A stretch of DNA of 64,000 nt from Ideonella aquatica (GTDB taxonomy: Bacteria > Pseudomonadota > Gammaproteobacteria > Burkholderiales > Burkholderiaceae_C), in the NCBI RefSeq assembly GCF_018069755.1, contig NZ_JAGQDE010000018.1:1-64000 (forward strand), read 5' to 3'. The notes under the pieces are model-generated. The model searched no databases. It was not told where the DNA came from and worked only from the letters and a program-made list of their open reading frames with translations. Each line of letters starts with the position of its first letter. Positions within the stretch are counted from its first letter, which is position 1. The position numbers and the translations under genes were made by a program. Below, one piece after another: positions 28,803-36,920 of the stretch.

Positions 28803-28820
28803 GATACCCAATGGGGTATC
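28803..28820. promoter_or_regulatory. 18-bp palindromic operator upstream of the YeeE-type operon
   Basis: GATACCC-AATG-GGGTATC, a perfect 7-4-7 inverted repeat. It covers the expected transcription start of the operon and resembles GC-tract operators of CsoR/CstR-family repressors. Two further sites of the same geometry lie at 48964-48981 and 48988-49005. Confidence 0.7.
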
Positions 28821-28823
28821 GCA

Positions 28824-28854
28824 ATGATAGCCGGTCGGGCCTGCCTGATGTCAA
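28824..28854 (-). promoter_or_regulatory. Candidate promoter of the YeeE-type operon
   Basis: On the minus strand TTGACA (28854-28849) and TATCAT (28829-28824) with a 19-bp spacer, longer than ideal. The palindromic operator follows directly. Confidence 0.5.
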
Positions 28855-28877
28855 GCCCGTCGACCTCTTGGGGGTGT

Positions 28878-29183
28878 TCAGGCGCTGCGCAGCGGGCGCT
28901 CGAGGCTCATGGCGAGCAGGGTCATGCCGCCACCGTTCGTCGCCCGGCGATAGCCCATCTGGTTCAGCACGGCGCAGGCGAAGGCCGAGCGCGCGCCCGA
29001 GGCGCAGTAGACGATCAGCGGCTGACCGGTGTCCGGCAGCAGGCGCGGCGCCGCCTGCTGGAGCTGGTCCAGGGGCAGGTGGACGGCGCCGTCGATGTGG
29101 CTGCTGGCGAACTCGGCGTTCGAGCGAACATCGAGCAGCAAGGGGGCGCGGTCGGCGCCGGGGTCAAGGCTTGAATTTGACAT
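28878..29183 (-). CDS. Single-domain rhodanese
   Basis: 101 aa, cytoplasmic, one rhodanese domain. LLLDVRSNAEFASSHIDGAVHLP at the N-terminus and the catalytic loop YCASGARS near residue 60 with the persulfide Cys. The small GlpE-like size fits sulfur transfer to or from thiosulfate, thioredoxin or glutathione persulfide. It lies upstream of the YeeE-type operon on the same strand, but the operator and promoter in the 92-bp gap suggest separate control. Divergent from the ArsR-type regulator. Confidence 0.87.
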   Translation of the reverse strand: MSNSSLDPGADRAPLLLDVRSNAEFASSHIDGAVHLPLDQLQQAAPRLLPDTGQPLIVYCASGARSAFACAVLNQMGYRRATNGGGMTLLAMSLERPLRSA

Positions 29184-29226
29184 GTCTCAGTGTTTTCACC
29201 AGTTTCGCGTCAGGATCATTCACATA

Positions 29227-29246
29227 ATATCTGCATGTGCTTATAT
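29227..29246. promoter_or_regulatory. AT-rich dyad upstream of the sox-operon ArsR gene
   Basis: ATAT-CT-GCA-TG-TGC-TT-ATAT: an interrupted but symmetrical 20-bp dyad in the 79-bp gap between the rhodanese and the regulator. It is the kind of site bound by ArsR-family repressors, so it may be the autoregulatory operator of the sox operon. Confidence 0.5.
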
Positions 29247-29262
29247 CGCAATAGGCAGATTC

Positions 29263-29589
29263 GTGGATTCTTCCGAAGAGGACCGGGTGTTCGAACGTGC
29301 AGCAGAGCTGTTTGCCCTGCTGTCGACCCCCGTGCGCCTGCGGATCGTCCATGATCTGATGGGCGGTGAACGCACGGTGAGCCAGTTGATCGAGAGTGTG
29401 GGCGCCAGCCAGCCCAATCTGTCGCAGCATCTGGCCACGCTGTACCGCTCCGGCCTGCTCAGCCGACGGCGTGACGGCGTGCACATGCTCTACCGGATCG
29501 CCGGCGACCGCCTGGCGGCCCTGACACAGTGGCTCGAGGCCCAAGGCGCCATGCGCGCCGACGGCAGCGATCACAAGGAGAAACCGTGA
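29263..29589 (+). CDS. ArsR-family regulator preceding soxC (Cys-free)
   Basis: 108-aa winged-helix regulator. The HTH runs over ERTVSQLIESVGASQPNLSQHLATLYRSGLL, and the wing contains SRRRDGVHMLYRI. It is a close paralogue of the regulator at 41794 but contains no cysteine at all, so it cannot sense through a disulfide or persulfide as SoxR, BigR or SqrR do. GTG at 29263 is chosen; an ATG at 29181 in the same frame would add an implausible stretch over the operator region. Its stop overlaps the soxC GTG, so it heads the sox operon. Confidence 0.8.
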   Translation: MDSSEEDRVFERAAELFALLSTPVRLRIVHDLMGGERTVSQLIESVGASQPNLSQHLATLYRSGLLSRRRDGVHMLYRIAGDRLAALTQWLEAQGAMRADGSDHKEKP

Positions 29590-30983
29590 ACAAAGACGAT
29601 CGCGTCAGTCTGCAGCCCTTCCCGGCGGGTGGGCGGCTCCTGAAGGCGCCCGAGAACTTCCTCGACCCGCAGGGCATCCGCACCGTCTGGGCCGAGGCCA
29701 AGCAGGGACGCCGCAGCTTCATCCGCACGGCCTTCGCGGCGGCGGCCGGTGCCGGTGCGGCGGGCGTGGCCAGCGCCACGTCCAACCCGGTGCCCGCCAG
29801 CGGCGGCGACGACAACATCCTGACGCTGCCCACCCACGCCACCACGCTGGGCGAAGGCGTGGCCAGCCAGCCCTACGGCCTGCCGTCCAAGTTCGAGGCC
29901 AATGTGGCGAGGCGGCAAAGCCCGGGTCTGTCGCAGACCACCCAGGCTTCGGTGGCCTTCGCGCCGTTGCAGTCCTTGTTCGGCATTGTCACGCCCAGCG
30001 GCCTGCACTTCGAGCGCCACCACCAGGGCTGGTACGACATCGACCCGTCCAAGCACCGCCTGATGGTGCATGGTTCCGACGAGAAGATGGTCCGCAAGCC
30101 GCACGTCTTCACGATGGATGAGTTGATGCGCCTGCCCTCGGTGTCGCGCTTCCACTTCATCGAGTGCGGCGCCAACACCTCGATCGAATGGGGCAATGTG
30201 GCGGTGCCCACCGCGCAGTACACCCACGGCATGCTGTCGTGCAGCGAGTTCACCGGTGTGCCGCTGAAGCTGGTGCTGGACATGTGCGGCGCCGACACCC
30301 AGCGCGGCCGCTTCGTGCTGGCCGAAGGCGGTGACGGCTCGGCCATGACCCGCACCATCCCGATGTCGCTGATCGAGAGCGGCGAGGTGCTGCTGGCCTG
30401 GGGCCAGAACGGCGAGATGCTGCGTCCTCAGCAGGGCTACCCGCTGCGCCTGGTGGTGCCCGGCGTGCAGGGCGTCAGCTGGGTCAAGTACCTGCGCCGC
30501 ATCAAGGTGGGCGACCAGCCCTTCGGCTCCAAGGACGAGGTGCTGGGCTACACCGACCTGATGCCCGACGGCTCGCACCGCCAGTACAGCAGCCTCATGG
30601 AGGTCAAGAGCGTGGTCACCACGCCGTCAGGTGGCCAGGTGCTGCTGGACAACGGCTTCTACAACATCAGCGGTCTGGCCTGGTCGGGCCGCGGCAAGAT
30701 CAAGCGGGTCGACGTGTCGGTGGATGGCGGCCGCTCATGGCGCGAGGCACGCCTGGAGACGCCGGTGATGTCGAAGTGCCTGACGCGTTTCAACCTCGAC
30801 TGGGTCTGGGACGGCAAGCCGGCCTTGATCCAGAGCCGGGCCACCGACGAAACCGGCCACACGCAGGCGACCTACCGCCAGCTGCGCGCGGTGCGCGGCA
30901 CCCGATCGATCTACCACAACAACGCCATCCAGACCTGGCTGGTCGAGGAAAACGGTGAGGTGAAGAATGTCCAGCTGTCGTGA
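29586..30983 (+). CDS. soxC: SoxC, sulfane dehydrogenase molybdenum subunit
   Basis: Periplasmic molybdopterin subunit of Sox(CD)2, which oxidises the SoxY-bound sulfane sulfur by six electrons to sulfone level. 465 aa. A Tat signal RRSFIRTAFAAAAG is near residue 42. The sulfite-oxidase fold carries the Mo-ligand Cys in FHFIECGANTSIEW near residue 195, and a C-terminal dimerisation domain includes RVDVSVDGGRSWREA. GTG start at 29586 overlaps the regulator's stop (GTGA). soxD begins inside its last codons. Confidence 0.93.
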   Translation: MNKDDRVSLQPFPAGGRLLKAPENFLDPQGIRTVWAEAKQGRRSFIRTAFAAAAGAGAAGVASATSNPVPASGGDDNILTLPTHATTLGEGVASQPYGLPSKFEANVARRQSPGLSQTTQASVAFAPLQSLFGIVTPSGLHFERHHQGWYDIDPSKHRLMVHGSDEKMVRKPHVFTMDELMRLPSVSRFHFIECGANTSIEWGNVAVPTAQYTHGMLSCSEFTGVPLKLVLDMCGADTQRGRFVLAEGGDGSAMTRTIPMSLIESGEVLLAWGQNGEMLRPQQGYPLRLVVPGVQGVSWVKYLRRIKVGDQPFGSKDEVLGYTDLMPDGSHRQYSSLMEVKSVVTTPSGGQVLLDNGFYNISGLAWSGRGKIKRVDVSVDGGRSWREARLETPVMSKCLTRFNLDWVWDGKPALIQSRATDETGHTQATYRQLRAVRGTRSIYHNNAIQTWLVEENGEVKNVQLS

Positions 30984-32100
30984 TCTGCGCTCCGGCCTCG
31001 CTGCACTGGCCCTGACGCTGGGCCTGGCTGCGGTGGCCCATGCTGCCAAGACGCCTGCGCCGCCCAAGCCTGACGGCGGCCTGGCGCCGGTGTCCAGCGG
31101 CATCTACAACGGCATTGGTCGTCCGGCCACTGACAAGGAAATCGCCGCCTGGAACATCGACGTGCGCCCCGATCTGCAGGGCCTGCCCAAGGGGTCCGGC
31201 TCGGTGGCCCAGGGCCAGGATGTGTGGGAGTCCAAGTGCGCCGCCTGCCACGGCATCTTTGGCGAGTCGCGCGAGTTCTTCAGCCCGATCGTCGGCGGCA
31301 CGACCAAGGACGATGTGAAGACCGGTCGCGTCGCGCGGCTGCTCGACGAGTCCTATCCCGAGCGCACCGCGATGATGAAGCTCAGCTCGGTCTCGACGCT
31401 GTTCGACTTCATCAACCGCGCGATGCCCTGGAACGCGCCGAAGTCCCTCAAGACCGATGAGGTCTATGCGGTGGTGGCCTACATCCTGAACCTGTCGTAC
31501 GTGCTGCCCGACGACTATGTGCTGTCGGACCGCAACATGGCCGAGGTCCAGAAGCTGATCCCCAATCGCAACGGCATGCAGACCAACCATGGCATGTGGC
31601 CGGGCAAGGAGATCGGCCACGGCAAGCCGGATGTGCAGGGGTCGTCGTGCATGAAGAACTGCGCGACCGAGGTCAAGGTGGCCTCACTGCTGCCCGAGTT
31701 CGCCCGCAACGCCCACGGCAATCTGGCCGAGCAGCAGCGCATCGTTGGTGCGCAGCTGGGTGCCGACACCACCAAGCCGGCGGGTGCACCGCGTGCCTCG
31801 ACCGTGGCCGCGGCGACAGCGGCACCCGCTGCGGCTGCGGCGCCGTCGCCGGCGATCGCGCTGCTCAGCAAGAATGGCTGTGTGGCCTGCCACGGCGTGG
31901 ACAACAAAATCGTCGGCCCTGCGTTCCGCGAGGTGGCGGCCAAACATGGTGCACGGCCCGATGCCGTGGCCTACCTGAGCGGCAAGATCCGCTCGGGCGG
32001 CGCAGGGGTATGGGGGGCGATCCCGATGCCTGCGCAGACCCTGTCGGAGGATGATGCGAACAGCATCGCCCAATGGTTGGCGGCCGGCGCCAAGAAGTGA
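30967..32100 (+). CDS. soxD: SoxD, dihaem cytochrome c subunit of sulfane dehydrogenase
   Basis: Electron-accepting subunit of Sox(CD)2. 377 aa with a signal peptide ending near AHAAK. The first haem is CAACH near residue 94 in a large N-terminal cytochrome domain. A Pro/Ala linker (about 275-300) leads to a second small cytochrome domain with CVACH near 306 and its Met in IPMPAQ. ATG at 30967 overlaps soxC by 17 bp, so the subunits are co-translated. Length and two-domain layout match Paracoccus SoxD. Confidence 0.92.
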   Translation: MSSCRDLRSGLAALALTLGLAAVAHAAKTPAPPKPDGGLAPVSSGIYNGIGRPATDKEIAAWNIDVRPDLQGLPKGSGSVAQGQDVWESKCAACHGIFGESREFFSPIVGGTTKDDVKTGRVARLLDESYPERTAMMKLSSVSTLFDFINRAMPWNAPKSLKTDEVYAVVAYILNLSYVLPDDYVLSDRNMAEVQKLIPNRNGMQTNHGMWPGKEIGHGKPDVQGSSCMKNCATEVKVASLLPEFARNAHGNLAEQQRIVGAQLGADTTKPAGAPRASTVAAATAAPAAAAAPSPAIALLSKNGCVACHGVDNKIVGPAFREVAAKHGARPDAVAYLSGKIRSGGAGVWGAIPMPAQTLSEDDANSIAQWLAAGAKK

Positions 32101-32191
32101 GTCGATCGTTCCGTCGACTACCCTGACCCCTATCGGGAGCTGCGGCCCGGAACCGCCCCCGACTCGATTCGTTCCACCCAAGGAGAACTCC

Positions 32192-32650
32192 ATGATCCAT
32201 CGTCGTGACATGCTGGTCCACAGCGCCACCGTCGCCGGTCTGCTGGCTGCTGCCGGCCTCGTCCCCACCGCCGCCCAGGCCGCCTGGAATCAGCCCGCCT
32301 TCGATGCCAAGACCATGGCCGAGGCCATCAAGTCGCTTGGCGGTGCGGCACCGGTTGAAAGCAAGGACATCGTGCTGACTGGCCCGGACATCGCCGAGAA
32401 CGGCGCCGTGGTGCCGGTGGGCGCCTCGACCGCTCTGCCGGGCGTCAAGCGCCTGGCCATCCTGATCGAGAAGAACCCGTCGGCCCTGGCCGCGGTCTTC
32501 GAGGTCAGCGACGCGATCGAGGCCAACATCGCCACCCGCGTCAAGATGGGCCAATCGTCCAACGTGTATGCGGTGGCCATGATGGCTGACGGCAAGGTCC
32601 TGTACTCGACCAAGGAAATCAAGGTCACCCTCGGCGGCTGCGGCGGCTGA
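32192..32650 (+). CDS. soxY: SoxY, sulfur carrier subunit
   Basis: Carrier of Sox intermediates: the Cys of the C-terminal GGCGG motif binds the substrate. 152 aa; the motif is intact at the very end (VTLGGCGG). A Tat signal HRRDMLVHSATVAG at residues 3-16 fits export folded with SoxZ. ATG at 32192 follows AAGGAGAAC. The preceding 91-bp gap after soxD has no obvious terminator. Confidence 0.95.
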   Translation: MIHRRDMLVHSATVAGLLAAAGLVPTAAQAAWNQPAFDAKTMAEAIKSLGGAAPVESKDIVLTGPDIAENGAVVPVGASTALPGVKRLAILIEKNPSALAAVFEVSDAIEANIATRVKMGQSSNVYAVAMMADGKVLYSTKEIKVTLGGCGG

Positions 32651-32698
32651 TCGACTGACGTTTCCGTTCCGAATCCAACCTATCCAGGAGAACACACC

Positions 32699-33010
32699 AT
32701 GGCAGATCCGATGCGCATCCGCGCCCAGTCCGCTGGCGACAAGACCACTGTGCGCGTGCTGATGAACCACGAAATGGAAACCGGCCAGCGCAAGGACAGC
32801 GCCGGCAAGGTCATCCCGGCCTGGTTCATCCAGGAAGTCAGCGCCACGCTGAACGGCAAGCCGGTGCTGAGCGCCCAGTGGGGCCCGTCCGTCTCGAAGA
32901 ACCCGTTCCTGCAGTTCACCGTCAAGGGGGCCAAGGCCGGCGACAAGGTCGCCGTGACCTGGACCGACAGCAAGGGCGACAAGCGCACTGACGAAGCGAC
33001 GGTGTCCTGA
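32699..33010 (+). CDS. soxZ: SoxZ, partner of the SoxY carrier
   Basis: 103-aa Ig-like subunit of SoxYZ without its own signal; it is exported with SoxY. Family blocks MRIRAQ, VLMNHEMETGQRKD, PAWFIQEV and a hydrophobic beta core are present. The Shine-Dalgarno AGGAGAAC is well placed. Confidence 0.95.
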   Translation: MADPMRIRAQSAGDKTTVRVLMNHEMETGQRKDSAGKVIPAWFIQEVSATLNGKPVLSAQWGPSVSKNPFLQFTVKGAKAGDKVAVTWTDSKGDKRTDEATVS

Positions 33011-33051
33011 GAGACACGCGCCATCTTCCAATCATGCCCCCAGGAGACACC

Positions 33052-33855
33052 GTGTCCCACACGATCCGCTTGAGCCTTGCGGCCGCGGCGCTGGCGCTTG
33101 GCGCTGGCGCCCAGGCCCAGAAGTCGGCTGCCGATGGCATCGCCGAGTACCGTGCCATGCTGGCCGACGGCAACCCGGCCGAGCTGTTTGAAGCCAAGGG
33201 GGAAGACCTCTGGAAGAAGGCGCGCGGCCCGAAGAACGCCTCGCTCGAGAAGTGCGATCTGGGCAAGGGACCCGGTGTCATCAAGGGCGCCTGGGTGGAG
33301 ATGCCGCGCTGGTTCGCCGACACCGGCCGCGTGCAAGACCTGGAGTCACGCCTGCTGACCTGCATGGAGACCCTGCAAGGCCTGGACGCCAAGGCCATCG
33401 CGGCCACACCGTTCGGCAAGGGCGAGCAGGCCAACATGGAGGCGCTGGCCGCCTACATCTCGGCCGAGTCGCGTGGCATGAAGATGAATCTGCCGCAAGG
33501 CCACGCCGAGGAAAAGCGCATGTACGCGATGGGCCAGAAGGCCTTCTTCTTCCGCGGTGGTCCGATGGACTTTGCCTGCTCCACCTGCCACGGTGAGGCC
33601 GGCAAGCGCATCCGCCTGCAGGATCTGCCCGATCTGCGTGGCAACCCGGGCGACGGCGTGGGTTTTGCCGCCTGGCCCGCCTACCGCGTTTCCAGCGGCG
33701 AGATGTGGAGCATGCAGCGCCGCCTGAACGATTGCTACCGCCAGCAGCGCTTTCCGTACCCGGGCTTCGCCTCCGAGGTGACGATCGCCCTGGGCGTGTA
33801 CATGGGCGTCAATGCCAAGGGCGCCGAGTCGATCGCACCGGCGATCAAGCGCTGA
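33052..33855 (+). CDS. soxA: SoxA, L-cysteine S-thiosulfotransferase subunit (single haem motif)
   Basis: With SoxX it attaches thiosulfate or sulfide to SoxY. 267 aa, signal peptide ending AQAQ. Only one CxxCH (CSTCH near residue 180) is present. In the place of the first haem are isolated Cys (KCDLG, LLTCM), as in monohaem SoxA proteins where a disulfide replaces that haem. NDCYRQQRFP near 225 carries the active-site Cys haem ligand that forms a persulfide. GTG at 33052 is chosen because AGGAG lies at the right distance; an in-frame ATG at 33034 lacks one. Confidence 0.9.
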   Translation: MSHTIRLSLAAAALALGAGAQAQKSAADGIAEYRAMLADGNPAELFEAKGEDLWKKARGPKNASLEKCDLGKGPGVIKGAWVEMPRWFADTGRVQDLESRLLTCMETLQGLDAKAIAATPFGKGEQANMEALAAYISAESRGMKMNLPQGHAEEKRMYAMGQKAFFFRGGPMDFACSTCHGEAGKRIRLQDLPDLRGNPGDGVGFAAWPAYRVSSGEMWSMQRRLNDCYRQQRFPYPGFASEVTIALGVYMGVNAKGAESIAPAIKR

Positions 33856-33873
33856 TCCAGCAGGAGACCCGTG

Positions 33874-34518
33874 ATGAAGAAAACCACCCCCCTGCTGGCC
33901 GCCGTCGCCGTCGTCGCTCTGGCTGGTTGCGCCAGCGCACCCAGCCCGGCCGAGCTGCAGGCGCAGTTCCAGGCCATGCTGAAGTCCTCGTTTCGTGACC
34001 AGGGCATAGCCACGATCGACCGCCTGAACCAGGACGCCGGCCAGGCGGCCTGTTCCACCGGCCAGACGCCCAGTCCCGAGCAGGCCAAGGTCATCGAGGC
34101 CGAGGCCCTGGCCACCGTCAAGCCGCCCAGCGATGGCAAGTACCTGGGCGACTGGCGCGAAGGCGAGAAACTGGCTCAAAACGGCCGTGGCATGACCTGG
34201 ACCGACAAGTCGGCCGACCCGTCGGCCAATGGCGCCAACTGCTACAACTGCCACCAGATCACCAAGGCCGAGATTTCCTACGGCACGATCGGCCCCAGCC
34301 TGTACCAGTTTGGCAAGCTGCGCGGTGTGAGCAACCCCAGCGCCCCTGAGGCGCAGGCCATGGTGCAGTACACCTGGGGCAAGATCAACAACGCCTGGGC
34401 GTACAACGCCTGCTCCAACATGCCGCGCTTCGGCCACAAGAAGCTGCTGAACGAGCAGCAGATCAAGCATGTGATGGCGCTGCTGCTGGACCCGGCCTCG
34501 CCGGTCAACGCGCAGTAG
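33874..34518 (+). CDS. soxX: SoxX, cytochrome c subunit, predicted lipoprotein
   Basis: Electron-accepting partner of SoxA. 214 aa, longer than many SoxX. The signal ends in the lipobox LAGC at residues 17-20, so it is probably lipid-anchored. An N-terminal helical extension of about 100 residues precedes the haem motif CYNCH near residue 120; the axial Met is in SNMPRFGHKKLL near 190. ATG 33874 is preferred over the adjacent GTG 33871 because of Shine-Dalgarno spacing. A strong hairpin follows the gene. Confidence 0.9.
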   Translation: MKKTTPLLAAVAVVALAGCASAPSPAELQAQFQAMLKSSFRDQGIATIDRLNQDAGQAACSTGQTPSPEQAKVIEAEALATVKPPSDGKYLGDWREGEKLAQNGRGMTWTDKSADPSANGANCYNCHQITKAEISYGTIGPSLYQFGKLRGVSNPSAPEAQAMVQYTWGKINNAWAYNACSNMPRFGHKKLLNEQQIKHVMALLLDPASPVNAQ

Positions 34519-34542
34519 GCACCGAGCCGCACCGTAACCTGT

Positions 34543-34581
34543 GCCCGCGCATCACCGCCGGTGTGCGCGGGCTTCTCTCTT
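34543..34581 (+). terminator. Strong hairpin between soxX and soxB
   Basis: GCCCGCGCA pairs with TGCGCGGGC, and inside it CACC with GGTG, giving an unusually long stem. A pyrimidine-rich TTCTCTCTT follows instead of a pure T-run. It may be an attenuator, partial terminator or RNA-processing barrier inside the sox operon. Confidence 0.6.
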
Positions 34582-34594
34582 GGAAGCTTCTCAG

Positions 34595-36331
34595 ATGAAT
34601 ATCAGTAAGCGCGAATTCATGCAGGTGCTCAGTGCCGCCTCGGTGGCCGGCATGGGCCTGGGCCGCTGGTCCGAGGCCGATGCGGCCACGGCCCAGCACG
34701 GCCTGTACGACGTCCCCAAGTTCGGCAATGTGTCCTTCCTGCACATGACGGACTGCCATGCGCAGCTGATGCCGATCCGCTTTCGCGAACCCAGCGTGAA
34801 CCTGGGCATCGGGGCGATGAAGGGCCAACTGCCGCACCTGGTGGGCGAGCATCTGCTGAAGACCGTTGGCGCTCGGCCGGGAACCGATCTGTCGCACGCC
34901 TTCACCTACCTCGACTTCGAGAAGGCCTCGCGCCGCTACGGCAAGGTCGGCGGCTTTGCTCACCTGGCCACGCTGGTCAAGCAGCTCAAGGCCAGCCGTC
35001 CGGGGGCGCTGCTGCTGGATGGCGGCGACACCTGGCAGGGCTCGGCCACCTCACTGTGGACCAACGCCCAGGACATGGTTGACGCCTGCAAGCTGCTGGG
35101 CGTGGACGTGATGACCGGCCACTGGGAGTTCACCTATGGCATGGAGCGCGTCAAGGAGATCGTCGAGAAGGACTTCAAGGGCCAGGTCGACTTCGTCGCG
35201 CAGAACGTCAAGACCACCGATTTCGGCGATCAGGTTTTCAAGCCCTATGTGATCCGCGAGATCAACGGCGTGCCCTGCGCCATCATCGGCCAGGCCTTCC
35301 CGTACACGCCGATCGCCAACCCGCGCTACATGGTGGCCGACTGGAGCTTCGGCATCCAGGACGAGAACATGCAGGCCATGGTTGACGAGGCGCGCGGCAA
35401 GGGTGCGCAGGTGGTGGTGGTGGTCAGCCACAACGGCATGGATGTCGACCTCAAGATGGCCAGCCGCGTGCGCGGCATTGATGCCATCTTTGGCGGCCAC
35501 ACCCACGACGGCGTGCCAGTGGCCATTCCGGTGAAGAACGCTGGCGGCACCACGCTGGTGACCAACGCCGGCTCGAACAGCAAGTTCCTCGGCCTGATGG
35601 ACTTCGACGTCAAGGGCGGCAAGGTGGTGGACTTCCGCTACCGCCTGTTGCCGGTCTTCGCCAACCAGCTGCAGGCCGATCCGGCAATGGCGGCACTGAT
35701 CAAGAAGATCCGCGATCCCTACGAAGCCAAGCTGAATGAGAAGCTCGCCGTCACCGAAGGCCTGCTGTACCGCCGGGGCAACTTCAACGGCAGCTGGGAC
35801 CAGTTGATCGTCGATGCGCTGATCGACGTGCAGGGCGCCGACCTGGCCTTCTCGCCCGGCTTCCGCTGGGGCACCTCGCTGCTGCCCGGTGAGACCATCA
35901 CCCGCGAGCTGATGATGGACCAGCTGGCCATCACCTACCCCTATGCCACGCTCACCGAGATGAGCGGCGAGATGATCAAGACGGTGCTCGAGGACGTCTG
36001 CGACAACCTGTTCAACCCCGACCCCTACTACCAGCAGGGCGGCGACATGGTGCGCGTGGGCGGGCTGACCTACACCTGCACGCCGGGCGCCGGCATGGGC
36101 AGCCGCATCACTGACATGCGGCTCAAGGGCAAGCCGATCGACGCCGGCAAGAAGTACAAGGTGGCCGGCTGGGCGCCGGTGGCCGAGGAGGCGCGCACGG
36201 CCCCGGGCAACAAGCCGGTGTGGGACGTGGTCGAAACCTGGCTGAAGTCGCAAGGGGGCCGCGTCAAGCCGCGCGCGATCAACACGCCGTCGCTGGTCGG
36301 TGTGCAGGGCAACCCGGGGATGGTGGCATGA
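34595..36331 (+). CDS. soxB: SoxB, dimanganese sulfatase-like hydrolase
   Basis: Hydrolyses the terminal sulfate from SoxY-bound S-sulfonate or thiosulfonate in the periplasm. 578 aa with a calcineurin-like metallophosphatase domain (LHMTDCHAQLMP near 50, LLDGGDTWQGSAT near 140, TGHWEFTYG, VVVSHNGMDVD, FGGHTHDGVP) and a 5'-nucleotidase C-terminal domain. The Tat motif is KREFMQVLSAAS, with Lys in place of the first twin Arg. ATG at 34595 lies 76 bp after soxX across the hairpin and has only a weak Shine-Dalgarno. Its stop overlaps the next gene. Confidence 0.94.
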   Translation: MNISKREFMQVLSAASVAGMGLGRWSEADAATAQHGLYDVPKFGNVSFLHMTDCHAQLMPIRFREPSVNLGIGAMKGQLPHLVGEHLLKTVGARPGTDLSHAFTYLDFEKASRRYGKVGGFAHLATLVKQLKASRPGALLLDGGDTWQGSATSLWTNAQDMVDACKLLGVDVMTGHWEFTYGMERVKEIVEKDFKGQVDFVAQNVKTTDFGDQVFKPYVIREINGVPCAIIGQAFPYTPIANPRYMVADWSFGIQDENMQAMVDEARGKGAQVVVVVSHNGMDVDLKMASRVRGIDAIFGGHTHDGVPVAIPVKNAGGTTLVTNAGSNSKFLGLMDFDVKGGKVVDFRYRLLPVFANQLQADPAMAALIKKIRDPYEAKLNEKLAVTEGLLYRRGNFNGSWDQLIVDALIDVQGADLAFSPGFRWGTSLLPGETITRELMMDQLAITYPYATLTEMSGEMIKTVLEDVCDNLFNPDPYYQQGGDMVRVGGLTYTCTPGAGMGSRITDMRLKGKPIDAGKKYKVAGWAPVAEEARTAPGNKPVWDVVETWLKSQGGRVKPRAINTPSLVGVQGNPGMVA

Positions 36332-36900
36332 GCCGGCCGCGTCAGCTCGGACTGGCTGTGCTCCTGGGCACAGCATCGTTCGTCGCCCAGGCCGAGGACG
36401 CCTGGGTCGCCGAAGCCCGGCAGTTGGCCACCAGCGTGCCGCCCAAGTTGCTGGCGGTGCTGAACCGAGAGATCGAGCAGGGCGGGGCGGTACAGGCCAT
36501 CGGCGCCTGCCAGATCCAGGCCCCCGAGATGGCCCGCCAGGCCAGTGCGGCCAGCGGCTGGACGGTGCGCCGCGTCAGCCTGCGCGAGCGCAATCCCAAG
36601 GCCCGGCCCGACGCCTGGGAGCAGGCCGCGCTGGAGGACTTTGACCGCCGCGTGGCCGCGGGCGAGGTGCCGATGACGCTGGAGAAGGCCGAGCGGGTGG
36701 ATGTGGCCGGTGTGCCCACGCTGCGCTATGTGCGCGCGCTGGCGGTGGGGCCGGTGTGCGTGCAATGCCACGGTGACACCGCGCAGATGGATGCGGGCGT
36801 CAAGGCCAAGCTGGCCGCGCTCTACCCGCATGACCGCGCCACCGGTTATGCGGTGGGACAGATCCGTGGTGTGATCACGCTGAGCAAGCCGGCGCCCTGA
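36328..36900 (+). CDS. DUF3365-type periplasmic c-type haem protein
   Basis: 190 aa with a signal peptide ending FVAQAED. The single haem site CVQCHGD is near residue 146. The segment IGACQIQAPEMARQ near residue 55 and the RNPKARPDAWEQAAL block match DUF3365/Tll0287-like sensor or electron-transfer domains. ATG overlaps the soxB stop (ATGA), so it is part of the sox transcript. Its role in thiosulfate oxidation is unknown; haem-based redox sensing or electron transfer are both possible. Confidence 0.75.
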   Translation: MSRPRQLGLAVLLGTASFVAQAEDAWVAEARQLATSVPPKLLAVLNREIEQGGAVQAIGACQIQAPEMARQASAASGWTVRRVSLRERNPKARPDAWEQAALEDFDRRVAAGEVPMTLEKAERVDVAGVPTLRYVRALAVGPVCVQCHGDTAQMDAGVKAKLAALYPHDRATGYAVGQIRGVITLSKPAP

Positions 36901-36920
36901 GCGCCTGCTCCCACCTGGCC

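Noticed and set aside
29263-29589. Naming the first ArsR gene soxR
   Set aside because: It heads the sox operon but has no cysteine, whereas SoxR sensing depends on Cys; the name would imply a mechanism it cannot have.
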